DNA of 64,000 nt from Tubulanus polymorphus. Lineage: Eukaryota > Nemertea > Palaeonemertea > Tubulaniformes > Tubulanidae. Location of the stretch: assembly GCF_964204645.1 (NCBI RefSeq), contig NC_134028.1:25704153-25768152 (forward strand), in the 5' to 3' direction. Numbering within the stretch: position 1 is the stretch's first letter; every line of letters starts with the position of its first letter. Positions 1-12,000 of the stretch are shown here, one piece after another. A model generated the notes under the pieces. That model saw only the letters and a program-made list of their open reading frames with translations. It made no database searches and was not told the DNA's origin. A program made the translations under genes and the position numbers.

Positions 1-185
1 GAGAGGTCATTGACTTCTTGGGGAATTCACTTACCGTACTGTATCAATTGATTTGCGGCGAGGGAATTGCTGGCTTACAGTATGCAATTATCACAAGATT
101 CGGGTTCCTTCATTGGCTATTTACATCTATCTCCAATATCACGATCATAAATATAATCTATGAATAACGGGCTTTTATCGAAGGG

Positions 186-398
186 ATGGATATTCTAAAA
201 CGCGTTCTTTTCTTCATCTTAATTTTTCTCCTAATAGTGGGCTTCATGGATTATCTAATACATCATGACCCGCTCTGCATGGACCTAACGACAGTTGTTT
301 TCCACTTCATAGTGTCCATAGTTTTCCTTTTTTCCACTTGGGCCTATGTGAGGGAAACGAAAATCCAAGAATTCGTTTTTCTGTGTGCTTGCTATTGA
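186..398 (+). CDS. possible small membrane protein ORF (70 codons)
   Basis: An ATG-initiated frame in good start context (GGGATGG) encoding 70 residues, with an N-terminal hydrophobic stretch (VLFFILIFLLIVGF) and a second one (VVFHFIVSIVFLFSTW). No family is recognised. It lies alone at the left edge of the window, so it could be a chance frame in AT-rich DNA or part of a gene outside the window. Confidence 0.2.
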   Translation: MDILKRVLFFILIFLLIVGFMDYLIHHDPLCMDLTTVVFHFIVSIVFLFSTWAYVRETKIQEFVFLCACY

Positions 399-1492
399 AA
401 CACACCGACAAAGGGCATCTGCGATCCGTCATGTAAATTACTGTACTTTGAAAAAAACCAGATGGCTGGGAGAGGGAGAGAGAGTAAAACACACAATGTT
501 TGAAATCATAAACTGGTTTTTTATTGAGTAAAGCTCAAGGAACTTCGATATATCACAAAATCGTACAATATTTACACCGACCAAAATCTCTTCAAGATAA
601 TTTCATTATTATATATACGTAATCTATAGACATATGTTGTTATAGCTACCATGAACATTTATCACAAAATTAATCAATATATATAATATCTATATATTCA
701 CTTTTGAAAGGTTTTTTTCTTTAAAGCCAGCCTTCAGATACATATAACGACTTAGATGTTATTACAACACAGTAGACTGTATGACGTCCTAATCCGGAAC
801 ATTGTCAATTGGCTAATTCGAAATTCAAGAAAACGAAATCTTTTTGCTCGAAACGTTCTACATTTTCTACGAAGACCAGCTTTTAGGACGAAAAGTTAAA
901 CAACCGAAACTAAATAGATTACAAACACAAGACGTCATCGAGGAGACACGTGACATTTTGAAAAATTAACGAACCGCGCAATCTCTTCGTATGAAAAAAG
1001 AATCATCTAACAAGAACGCCCTAATACCGAGAACCGAGAACAATTCTACTGCGCATTTAACACGAAAACAAATTAAACAAGGGTTTGAATTATATCACTA
1101 AAAACTAACGTAATCATATTCATAAGCTGCCTAGAAAATCAATAGAGATTTACACGAAAGTTACACAAGAACGAACGAGCGTACAATGAGAGATACCCCA
1201 CGCCTTTTGAACAGTGAACACATGCAATGCATGACGTACATACATAATTATGTTATGCTAGCATGGGTGACTGAGTTAGATAAACATAGGTCATCTGTAC
1301 CTAACACAAATAGTCAAATGGTTATTGACAATTCATTAATATTCCAAAGCAGAAGCGTTTGAATCAATGATCAGTTTTGGGTTTTGAATTTTGGATGGTT
1401 TTTAAGATGTCAGATCCATGATTTTCTAAGTAATGTGCATTAACATCGTCAAATCCAGTTCTAAAGATAGATTTTCTATAAAGCTGGGTTCC

Positions 1493-1651
1493 GGGACGGG
1501 CGCAGGAAAACCCCTGTTAGCCTAACCGTGGTTAGTGGCTTATCAGTGGTTCGGCTAACTGGCTTAAAAGGCCACACGAAGACAATGGTTATAGCTAACA
1601 GCGTTTTCCTAACCACGGTTAGCGCTAACAGGGTTTTCCTGCACCCGTCCC
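1493..1651. mobile_element. MITE with about 43-bp terminal inverted repeats
   Basis: The left arm begins GGGACGGGCGCAGGAAAAC and reaches GTGGTTAG near 1536. The right arm from about 1608 is its reverse complement with very few mismatches, ending GCACCCGTCCC. The core is about 70 bp. The arms make this a strong hairpin former and explain the open frames called on both strands. Confidence 0.8.
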
Positions 1652-1758
1652 TGGATGATAGCTCGAAGAAACGACGACACATCATAACAGGCACACAGCA
1701 CGAGTTAATGTAAATATATAAACATATGACGGATGAATACTGGTTGTATGAGAAACAA

Positions 1759-1853
1759 CAGGTCGCTCATGAAGTACACCGCTCAGGTCACTCATGAAGT
1801 ACACCGCTCAGGTCACTCATGAAGTACACCGCTCAGGTCACTCATGAAGTACC
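1759..1853. repeat. 25-bp tandem repeat, about 3.5 copies
   Basis: Near-identical units containing CAGGTCACTCATGAAGTACA occur in direct tandem. Confidence 0.9.
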
Positions 1854-3277
1854 GTACAATGCTTCTTCGTAATACATCGTTATATTTTACCCATTTTTTC
1901 TATATATAAACCTTGGTGACAAGGTAGAAACTTCCCACAATACAAAATGGAAAAAATGTCCGAAAGGTATCTGTGAGCTAGTGGTTTGTTCAACCTTTTT
2001 GAATATATCCCTATTCAGTAAACATGACCTAAAACTGACACCAGGAAAATTGGTCAGACGTTAGTCTGAGATAGGAAATATAAGTGAGGATCACAAAAAT
2101 GATTTCGTTTTCGTCCGAGTTAGTCGAAAGTGTGAGTTGGCTGTGTCCGAGTAAGGTTTTTAACTGCAATCATCTAGTATTCCTGAAGATGACTATTAGG
2201 ATGAAGTTGTAATAGTCGGACTAGTTTTTCTATTTTGTATTGTAGGATATTTTACTGTATGAAGGCTTTAAGATGATTCTCACTGAATCTGTTATACACG
2301 AGACATAATCACAACACACGTTTGAAAACGTGATATCAGTGACAATATAATACACACATGTATATCGAATAAATTAAATATCAACAATTTATATACGGTA
2401 TTTATAGATGATCATTGAACTGCCAGAAATTGCTGTACTAAAATCATCGTGGGCAGCTACGCCTACACGCGCACACGCGTGGGAGGGGGAAGTCAGTTGT
2501 AATTAGTGAAGTTTCGAAGCTCATGTCATCAGTGAAATAAGATTCATAAAGCTTGCGTGGACTACGTACGAGTAATTCGGCGAGTCATTGCACGTGCTGT
2601 GCTAAATTCAGCGAAAATTGGTTTTTACTGATGAAATTCACCAAGACTGTCACAGTTAAAATTGGCCGAAAACTTGACACCTCAAGATCTAAAAAACCTC
2701 GCCAGAGGCCAATCGTGAAGGAATTGTCACATCCAAAAAGGTCGCTTTGATATCCACAAAGTCAATATATGGGGCACTACAGCACTGAAATATACCAATT
2801 ATCTTCATTGACAAAATAGATAAGGGCACTCAAAAAATTTGATGGACTCGTTACAAGTTTCATAAGTGCCACTGGATGCGCCGCTGCGCGCGTGTAGACG
2901 TAGCCTTTAATTCCATAATATTCTTCTATCGAATAAAACAATCGCTGAAATAGAGATATTCGCGACGTTTTCGAATTCTTATAAAATCTACACAAATTTT
3001 CAACATATTTTCCCCGTTCGTAAATACGTCTTCGATCTTTCTTTTTTTCAAACATCGGATATTTCTTATATACACACCATAAATAATCAATAATAGCAAT
3101 AGTCAATAATTATCAATACAAACACAACCCTTTTTACCCAGCATAAATAAACTGTATTTCTCTCGCCAGCTTTTTTTTCTTAAAGAGTAGTAGTAGAATA
3201 CTTATACACGCTATGTTCTGTTTTTTTTTTCATTTTCAAGATAAAAACGATCTTCTAACAAAATATACTGTATCATA

Positions 3278-3281
3278 CATA

Positions 3282-3374
<93 letters not shown>
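3278..3374. repeat. (AT)n microsatellite
   Basis: An almost uninterrupted run of AT dinucleotides of nearly 100 bp. The open frame across it (Tyr-Ile repeats) is an artefact. Confidence 0.97.
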
Positions 3375-3378
<4 letters not shown>

Positions 3379-3534
3379 CATTTATTTATTTATTTTTCAG
3401 TAACCTGCGACACTCACACGAGAGACGTTTATAAACAAATAGAGGACATTTTTGAAGAAGCGCAGACCTAACGGCTATTTACACACACTCATCTAAATAC
3501 GACGATCACATATCAAATATCGTCACAGAACTTT

Positions 3535-3828
3535 AGCCGCGATCAAACGGAGACGATTTGGCGCGAGTGAAATTTGGCCCGTGCCTAATTAGAGAGCGCA
3601 TTCACAAGTAAACCACTCACTCGATACTATACAATGCTCGAACAAAGCGAAGTGAGTCACTTCCCGGAACCAGTTGCAATTCAAACGCAATAATTTAGTT
3701 AAATTTCCGACATTTTTGGTTGGGCCAAATTTGGCATGTCCCGAACAAAGGGCCTCGCTGCCATCAGTGTGAAGGGTAAGCCCACGCCTAATCCGGCGTG
3801 GGTCAAAAATGCTCATACGATCGCGGCT
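3535..3828. mobile_element. short DNA element with AGCCGCGATC inverted termini
   Basis: It starts AGCCGCGATC and ends GATCGCGGCT. Internal pieces (AGAGAGCGCATTCACA, CACTCACTCG and GGCCAAATTTGG) recur in a second copy at about 37110-37515 and in fragments near 17140 and 35470. Confidence 0.75.
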
Positions 3829-4201
3829 TCTGTCACACCTGTACAATCAGCATTTCGAACCCGCTTCGTTTTCAAAAATTCAATCTCTCAAAAACACATC
3901 ACATTTTAACGTTTCTCTCAAAAGCAGCGTTTTCACAGACATCGCGATTTCATCAGATCGAGCAATAAAATAACAACACCGACTAATCATAAATAAAGCG
4001 GTGATTGGATTTTTCTCTCTATGCCAGCTTACGACGGATCACCGAACAAACATGATAAATATACATACATACCGTACATACACGGAGCAGCGGATAATAT
4101 TTGAATATTTTTCAATAAAACATCACACGATACCAGCCTCCTTAATATCAATTTTACAATCTAGGTCAAATACCCAGTTTCAGCCTTTAGCAGAAAACAA
4201 C

Positions 4202-4203
4202 AT

Positions 4204-4239
<36 letters not shown>

Positions 4240-4240
4240 A
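4202..4240. repeat. (ATC)n microsatellite
   Basis: About twelve ATC trinucleotides in a row. Confidence 0.97.
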
Positions 4241-4294
4241 GCTCCATTTGAACGAAAATCAATATGCATTCATGTTAAGTTATGATATTTTTGT

Positions 4295-4370
4295 CAGGAG
4301 TTACAGGTCCCCGTTACCAGGAGTTACAGGTCCCCGTCACCACGAGTTACATGTTCCCGTCACCAGGAGT
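4295..4370. repeat. 23-bp tandem repeat, about 3.3 copies
   Basis: Units of the form CAGGAGTTACAGGTCCCCGT plus three bases, with a few substitutions in the third copy. Confidence 0.9.
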
Positions 4371-5744
4371 TTTCAAGGACAAGTCAATTTAAAGCGCGAG
4401 TACGACGAAAAAGGGTGAGAAGTGAATATAATGACGAAGCCCTTTTTGATCAAAATACGGCACATTTTACGGTCCTTTTGGACGACGCGAAGCTAGCTGA
4501 AATTTCTGAGAGGTGAAACTTCGAAAAAAAGGCACTTTTAAAACCATGGCGTATTCAACTGAACATTCATAGCGACCGAGGGACGAGGAGTTAATGCTCA
4601 AATTCAATTTCTAGCAATAATTGTAGCGGGTAATTTCGATAAAAAGCTTTTAGAATCACTGAATATGAATCGCGTGGTACAATGAAATTCGCTACTAAAA
4701 TCTGAATACGCCGCGATCTTTTTTCATACAGAAGATACAAAAAACATTTGTTTCATCCAGGACCGCCACGGCTCAGCGTATTTTTGTCAAGGGTGACTCA
4801 TATCACACTGATACCGATAATGATTAGGTAGTAGACTACGACGCACGTTCAAATATATATCTGCGTAGAAATCTAAACAATAAAATGTAGACCTTAGCAC
4901 ATATTTTTCGAGACTTTAAGATCACCTGGGCCAACCGACCGACCGAGCGACCGTCTGGGCGCGTAAACAACAGGTTACAATAACAATTTGATAATAATTC
5001 GCAATAACGGGAATTCTAGCTCACCGCGTGACCAGACAGTCGGACTTTAAACGCGCCGTTATTTCGAGACACAAGGTCGAATCGCGTTCACGGGAAAAAA
5101 ACAAACGTTAACTTCGACGCATTTAACGCTCATCACGAAACATTAACTCATTTTTAGATATACAGAGTACGAGCTTATGAATCTAGACTCTTTAGGTACA
5201 ATTTCAGGGCAACTTTACATTTTAGAGGGTGTTTTGGCACCCCCCGCTGCCTCCCCTTGAATCCGCCCGAGACTGGACTTCGAAAATAGTAGTTTAAATC
5301 GAAAATGAATAAGAACTGGTTATGATTTTCAGAGTAATTTCATTATTTTGGTGGTAAATGAGAGCAGAAACTATTCTGAAATAAAGTAGTGAAGTCTGGG
5401 TTCCCGCGCAGAAAATGTTTTTGTTCCGTCTTTCGATTACGTATGAGTACGTGATCATAGTTTCAGGGTGTTTGATATGCAATTTATTGGCCTCGTTTAC
5501 CAGAGCCGTGTTGCAATTTGCAAACAATGTAACTTTAAGTGTCACCCAAGGTTGCAATCAAGGTAAACTTTGAACGCTACATGAAAACTAATCACTTCGA
5601 ACAATCACGCACCGCCTACATCCGAAAACAACCGACGACTTTCAAATCTTCTAACACGCGTGACGGTTATTAAAATCATTTTTGAAGTTTTTTAGGCTAG
5701 GTTACGCCGTTAGTTTTTCTCAAATCTTATTAACAAGTTTTTCG

Positions 5745-6107
5745 ACAAGGTCTGTACAAATCGGTTATTCCTGGATATAAGGAGTTTTCAAGAAGAAAAT
5801 TTCATATCTCAAAGAAGTGTCTGCATCACTTTTATATCCCAATTACAGTAGACTCCTCCTAAATCCGTTAACGATACCTTAACAATTCAGTAACCGCCTA
5901 ATTGGGTATAAAAAAATTCAGGTCCAAACTGTACTGATTTAGTCTAATGTACAACTACAAACAAATTTCTGCTTATTTCTCAAAATTGAAGGAGTTTCAA
6001 AGGAGTTTCAGGCATTTTGTTTGAATAAAATGAGTTTAAAGCAACCTTCATAAACACTCTCTGTTTAGAAGTAGTTTTTAAGTAATCAAGGATTCGTACA
6101 GACCCTG
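5745..6107. mobile_element. MITE of the CAGGGTCCCTAC family (hAT-like termini)
   Basis: A diverged copy running from CAAGGTCTGTAC to GTACAGACCCTG. The interior shares GGAGTTTTCAAG, AGTAGACTCCTCCTAAATC and AAATTGAAGGAGTTTCA with the copy at 41305-41689. Confidence 0.75.
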
Positions 6108-7431
6108 TTCCATGAACTATCGCAAATTTATGAATTTCGAAAAACGTTGTCGCATTCGTTATCCGTATCAGACACGTAACAATGACGGAATTCAATTTGG
6201 TCACCGGCCAAATTCGCAACGCCACAAAGGGACGATTTCATGAATACAAATAAAATATCAAGCGCGTCACATGAAACTCAGTCGCAGAGGAAACAAACAC
6301 GAAATACGGCATTAATCATGTATAATAACATCACGGAGATCAAATTTCAAAACAGAACAAATAAATAATTCAACTATCATCATTAAATAGGACACAACCT
6401 CGTATCAACTACCAATACGTAAGAATCATTCCATTTTGAGACGAGACGCTTAAAACCGACATTTTCAAAATCAGCGGCAATGGAAAAATACAGTAACTCT
6501 CGCCTCACTCAGACATGTCCAACTCAGACTTTTGACTAACTTGGACAGAAATGTATTCTCCAATCCTAAACTCGAACATCGCTTAAACCTGGGACGAGTT
6601 CGGCGAGGTTTACTGAATTTTCTACGTTTTTCGATATTCAATTACCACGGTAACCGTGTTGTCAGATGACACGCGATTAGTTCTCGAAACAATTCACTAA
6701 TCTCTAGAATGTCGATTCGCTCGGTTTTATCGTCTTACGGACACAAACAGACACAAACAGACGCAAACGATTGTTGATTTCATTATATACTTCACTCAAA
6801 AAGTCACCCGCCAAACGTCGAACGCAAATACACACGCACGTTTCCTAGCAACAGTATACACGGCAACGATGCAATAAGTCTTCCCGAGCCCGACGACGAC
6901 GACGACGTAAACAATTCCTCGGTAGAAGAAACACTCGCGACGCAAGTAAAAAACGTCAACTAGGAAATAAGCGCGTCATTCGTTCGGCGAAAAAAAATCG
7001 CGTAGGATTCGCGTAAAGAATGAAGAGTCCGTAACCGTTATTTAATTCACAAGAAAAAATCAGCAGGATTATAAATAATCGAAATGTCAACGAAAGAAGC
7101 TTTGCGCAGAAGAAACTATGTACATATTTTTTCACCATTCAGACTGTGTCGTCTCTACTCGCGCTACTTCAATCCTTCCTAAACATACCACGACAAATAT
7201 CGAGATAAATGTCATTTTTATGTCGCAAATTCTAGAGTTGGTTTCCATGAATGCCTGCGATGGCTGGAAGTAAACCGCGGGTAAATTAGCAGCACGGAAC
7301 TTGCGCGTTAATAACCGGCTTTAAATCGTGAAATTTTTCCCGGTTCCCACAGTTTTCAACAGGTCCTTAATTTCTCACTGAGTTGAACCCATGACCTGAC
7401 TTGCTAAGTACACAGCGAGCTCACGATTAGC

Positions 7432-7830
7432 TCAGCCTCCTGGTACTGACCTCTCAGCCTCCTGGTACTGACCTCTCAGCCTCCTGGTACTGACCTCTCA
7501 GCTTCCTGGTACTGACCTCTCAGCTTCCTGGTACTGACCTCTCAGCCTCCTGGAACTGACCATTCAGCTTCCTGGTACTGACCATTCAGCTTCCTGGTAC
7601 TGACCATTCAGCTTCCTGGTACTGACCATTCAGCTTCCTGGTACTGACCATTCAGCTTCCTGGTACTGACCATTCAGCTTCCTGGTACTGACCATTCAGC
7701 TTCCTGGTACTGACCATTCAGCTTCCTGGTACTGACCATTCAGCTTCCTGGTACTGACCATTCAGCTTCCTGGTACTGACCATTCAGCTTCCTGGTACTG
7801 ACCATTCAGCTTCCTGGTACTGACTGCTCA
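7432..7830. repeat. 22-bp minisatellite, about 18 copies
   Basis: Unit CAGCTTCCTGGTACTGACC plus three bases, with two variant classes (CTCAG near the left, CATTCAG through the centre and right). It lies about 220 bp beyond the stop codon of the DOK7-like gene, probably in or near its 3' UTR. Confidence 0.95.
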
Positions 7831-8049
7831 GTTTTGTGGCATTGACCACTCAACCTCCTGACAATGACCAGTCACTGAGTCGCTGTTTCCCGGCACTGAT
7901 GTGCTCAATGCTCAGCCTCCCGGCTTCACTCGAGCTCACTATTCAAACAGCTGCAATCAATCGGTTACGAAACGACCGTCGAATTATAACGCTGCCTTCG
8001 AGTGTACATAATATTATATGAAAACACCGGACGCCGCGTATAAAACATG

Positions 8050-9074
8050 TCATTGCGAACCGGACGACATACTACCAGCGCGACTACGTATCATACTAAC
8101 CGGCGTGATACTCTTACGCTCTTTCGAGCCGACCATCGGCGACGACGTCTTGCGTTCTTTCTTACGCGAGTTATCCTCGCGGAACTGCGCGTGTTCCTTG
8201 TTCGCTTTTTGCGCCGCTTTCGTCGCCGAATGATCGATCTGCGCGTACGACGTCAGTCCGTCTCGCGGAACTGTTCGTTTCACTTTACTACTACGCTTGC
8301 TCTCTTTCGACGACGACTGACCGCTGAGGTCGATATCCGCGTAGTTCAGTTGAGGTGAACTAGATAATAATTGTTTACCGTTCGTCGTCTGCTGTTGTTG
8401 CTGCTGCTGCTCCTTCGAGCGTCCCGGAGACAAATCCAATTCTGCATAGTTTAAAAGCGGATTAATCTGTTCTAAAGCTTGCGGACTGACGCCGAACTGA
8501 GGCGGCGTACCGGGCGGCGTATCCATCGTATTCATGTACATCATTTTCGGCGATTCGCGCACGTTCATGTAAATACGCTGATCGCCACCGGTGGCACCAC
8601 TGATACCGCCGCCGCGCTGTTGTTTATGGCCGCGCAACGCAGCCGCGACTTCGTGCGGAGATTTCGGCGAGTCGTTACCGTGACTACTGAAGTAACTGTT
8701 ACGCGTCGGCGAGCCGTTCATCTCCTGATCGAACGTGAAAACCGACGTCGAAGAAGTTGGCGAAATCGGAGTCGTCTGCGTGGAGTCCGCAGCTCCGGCG
8801 CCGCTGCCGCCGTTACAGTTCAAATCTTCGGCGAGTTTTTTGCGATCGAGTTTCTGGTATTGTTTACCGGACCGCGGTCGTAGAACAGTCGCCGCCGGAC
8901 TAGTCTTTAAGATGTCGTCTTGGCGACCACCGGCGTGCGCGTCGCTGCTACCGTGCGACGACAATGACAACGAGTCCATGTAATCACCGACGACCTCCGA
9001 CGACGACAACGCTCCTCGCGACTCGGCACCTCGACTCGTCGTATCGAATCCCGCGTGTCCGAATTTAGCCGCAT
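8050..9074 (-). CDS. DOK7-like gene terminal exon with YMN and YAxxD motifs
   Basis: Last coding exon, about residues 1213-1552, ending in the stop whose complement is at 8050-8052. Acceptor CTATTTTCAG sits just above 9074. The first two bases complete a GAT codon with the last G of exon 6, so the junction is in phase. It carries YMNV and YMNT (Grb2-type), then three spaced copies of a Y-A-x-[LI]-D motif (LNYAELDL, LNYADIDL, SYAQIDH) resembling the C-terminal tyrosine sites of IRS1, where SHP2 binds. A short polyglutamine run lies between the first two. The strong codon bias makes several long shadow frames on the plus strand. Confidence 0.82.
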
Positions 9075-12000
9075 CTGAAAATAGACGAGAGAAATCGATT
9101 ATATACGGACGCGATTAGACCCGCATGACGCGTAGTTAACACGAGCACGCATCAATTACAATTTGAAACCGTCGTGACAACCGATTACAACAATGATGTT
9201 CGATTCACATTTCATAATTCCTGGATGTAAAAATAGCACGAACAGGAAGCGGCGAAGGCGTTCAATGATAATCATTGGCCGTTCTATTTACAGTCGTGTT
9301 TATGTGGCCACTTCTATGTGATTTGCGTTATTCCAGGGTGTGGCAACTTTCCGCCTGTTTATAAATTCCCTGATTTTTCTTCTCATGTTATAACCCCGAA
9401 CTCCCTGAATAAATCCCGAAGAAATTCTTAAGTTTAAATGTTATAATTCATTCATATCAAGTACTGATAAAGAACACGTGGTCAAAAACAAAACAAATTC
9501 CCTGATTTTTTCTAAATTTGCCTTAAGTTCCTGAGTTTCACAGGTTGCCTGACTATTGTACGAGTAAGAGTTTTCCCTCATTTGAACTGCTGAGAATTCC
9601 TTCATGTCAAAAACAGTCAAATACAAAACACGAACATAAGCTTTTGATAAAATATACTAGCGATTTCAACAAACATTCTTAAAAACGTCAAAAATGCTAA
9701 TTTTTTCTTCATAATGTGGGATTTTACTTAAAACAGCCACATGCCCATGGAAACCGATCTATCAATCAATCCATTTATATCTCATAAATTATCGAAATAT
9801 TGCAGAAAAAAAGAAACAACGATGATTTTCATTTGAAAACCCACAACGCAAATAGACACGAAACAACCCTATAAATTTCATAACAGCCCAGACAATGACA
9901 ATATTTATACAATATGCAGGTGATCGAGATTAAATGTAGCTGGGTTTTTTTTCTTTCGTCAAAAAAATATTGTTTTCGCATGATAACAACTCGATGAAAA
10001 TAATATTTATTGCCGATAGACGGCGATAAATATGCAAAATAATCGACTTATTATCATCTTTTTCGAAAAAACAATAATGATGTCTACAAAATGTATATTT
10101 ATTGGCTTTTTAGTTCTGTCGCGAGCATAATCACCGCATAAAACAGTCGATTATAGTTGTTTTTCGCGGCTGTCGTCGATGTCACGGTAGTAACGATAAT
10201 TTCAAAACGTGATTTCCGAGAACGACCAGATAAAAGCTGTCGCTAATTCGGTAAGAATGGGGAAGCTTAAAATTCGAGCTTATAGCGCCGAGTAACAAAC
10301 AAAACGACGGTAATCTTTCTAATACGCGGTTTGACGTCAATTCATAGCAGTCAGGGCCGGAGACCGGCCGTTCCGAGAACCAGATACATCGAGATACCGA
10401 TCGGCTGTTGACAATTTCCGCACTCGAAAACCCATATTTGATAAACATTATCAAAGCCGATGCTAATACGCAATCTCAAACCCCTCGAGAATGACACCGG
10501 ACCATGACGTCTCAAACCCCTCGAGAATGACACCGGACCACTACGTCGACCATGTCGTCTACGATACGACTGATATTTCCCGTCTAAATGCTACTATGAA
10601 GAGGTTGTGCGGAGGTAAACGATCGCAGCAATACGTTCATCTCTCACGACTCCTCGACCGCCGATCATGATGGATAAGACACGTTTGATTATATACGTGT
10701 AAATCAGACGCCGCTGCTGCTGCTGCTGCTGCTGCTGCGAAATGACCGGTTTTACCACCACCACCGGCGAGCGACGACGACGAAAAAACCATCAATTTTA
10801 TTATACGTCGCGCAGCGGGAAGATCGTTTTCCAGGAAATACTGTCAAGACTAAGACGGATCGACAGCACGTATGATAGAGAGGACAATAGGTTATTTACA
10901 GGTTATCCTACATCTGTTCCACGCTGCACCTGCGGATTTAACTGATGCACGTAGCGGCGCCTTTATCATAAAAAACAACAACACATCCTTCCTAAACATT
11001 ATCAAAATCAGGGGTGAATCCAAGGGGAGGGTGCAGGGGTGCACACACAACCCCCCCCCCCCGAATATCAAGTCGCCCGAAATTAAGTGGAAAATATGAA
11101 CTACATAATATTATCTCATGCTTTAAGTCTAAATTTATGTTCTTCATACTTCTAAAAATGAGGTAAAGTTTTACGATGATCGGATGCAATTTCAATAATT
11201 ATATGATATGCCCTATTTTGGGGTCGAACCCCTCCCTGAATCAAACCCTAGATCCGACCCTGAAAATTGAACCTACGAAGCAAATATGATTCAAAAATTC
11301 AGTCGAGTCTCGAGTGTCGTAATCTATTTACTCATACTCATAACGTTCCCAATTTTGCATAACCGATTTAATTTACTCAGTTGTCAGAAAAATGATCATC
11401 GCACCTTGAAGCGAGTTCGACTGAAATAATCGATTTCAATATATAGATGTATCGTGAAATTCTAGTTTACGGTACACGCTGAAACTAAACAGCTGCGCAG
11501 AGAAATAATAATAACAGGCGCTTACTTCGTGCGGTAGCTGGTGTAAAAATGATGAATCCATAATAATGATCATCAATATTCACCGAACTGTCTCGTCCTT
11601 CGTGGACCATCGCGCCAAACATATCCAACATCAGATTACAGTTTTTCCGAATCCAACTGATTAAATTCTTCTCTTCGGCAAAATAGTCTAATATCCTCGC
11701 GTTGCGGCGTCGAGGTAGAGTATTACGTAGCAGCACTGACGACGACGAGGAGCTGGCAATCGCAAAAACTTGTTTATATAAACAAGTGCGTAAAATAGAT
11801 ATCCTGAACAAGTGATGGGTATAGAGAAAAAAAAACCCTGAATTGTTTGTTTCCGATTCGCTGAGTTTTCTTCGAAATCAATGAGGAGTATTTTTTCGCG
11901 TAATGCTTGATGGCATCGGCGTGGTGCACGCGCGCGTCAGCTCTACAGAAATATATCTAAGAAAATGTGTCCGGGTTTCGCGCATAACAACTGATAATGA

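Larger units (their letters stand above)
1..8049. other. non-coding region downstream of the DOK7-like gene
   Basis: AT-rich DNA with no convincing exon. It includes the 3' UTR of the DOK7-like gene, several MITEs (1493-1651, 3535-3828, 5745-6107), microsatellites and two minisatellites (about 1759-1853 and 7432-7830). A minus-strand frame at 2777-3106 is low-complexity and lacks support. Confidence 0.6.

Noticed and set aside
2777-3106. 109-codon minus-strand ORF
   Set aside because: No ATG in good context, no recognised family, AT-rich; it could be a chance frame.
3213-3434. Plus-strand ORF of Tyr-Ile repeats
   Set aside because: It is the translation of the (AT)n microsatellite.
8047-8983. 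Plus-strand frames of up to 134 codons over the terminal DOK7-like exon
   Set aside because: Antisense shadows; the minus strand has the tyrosine motifs and a phase-matched acceptor.
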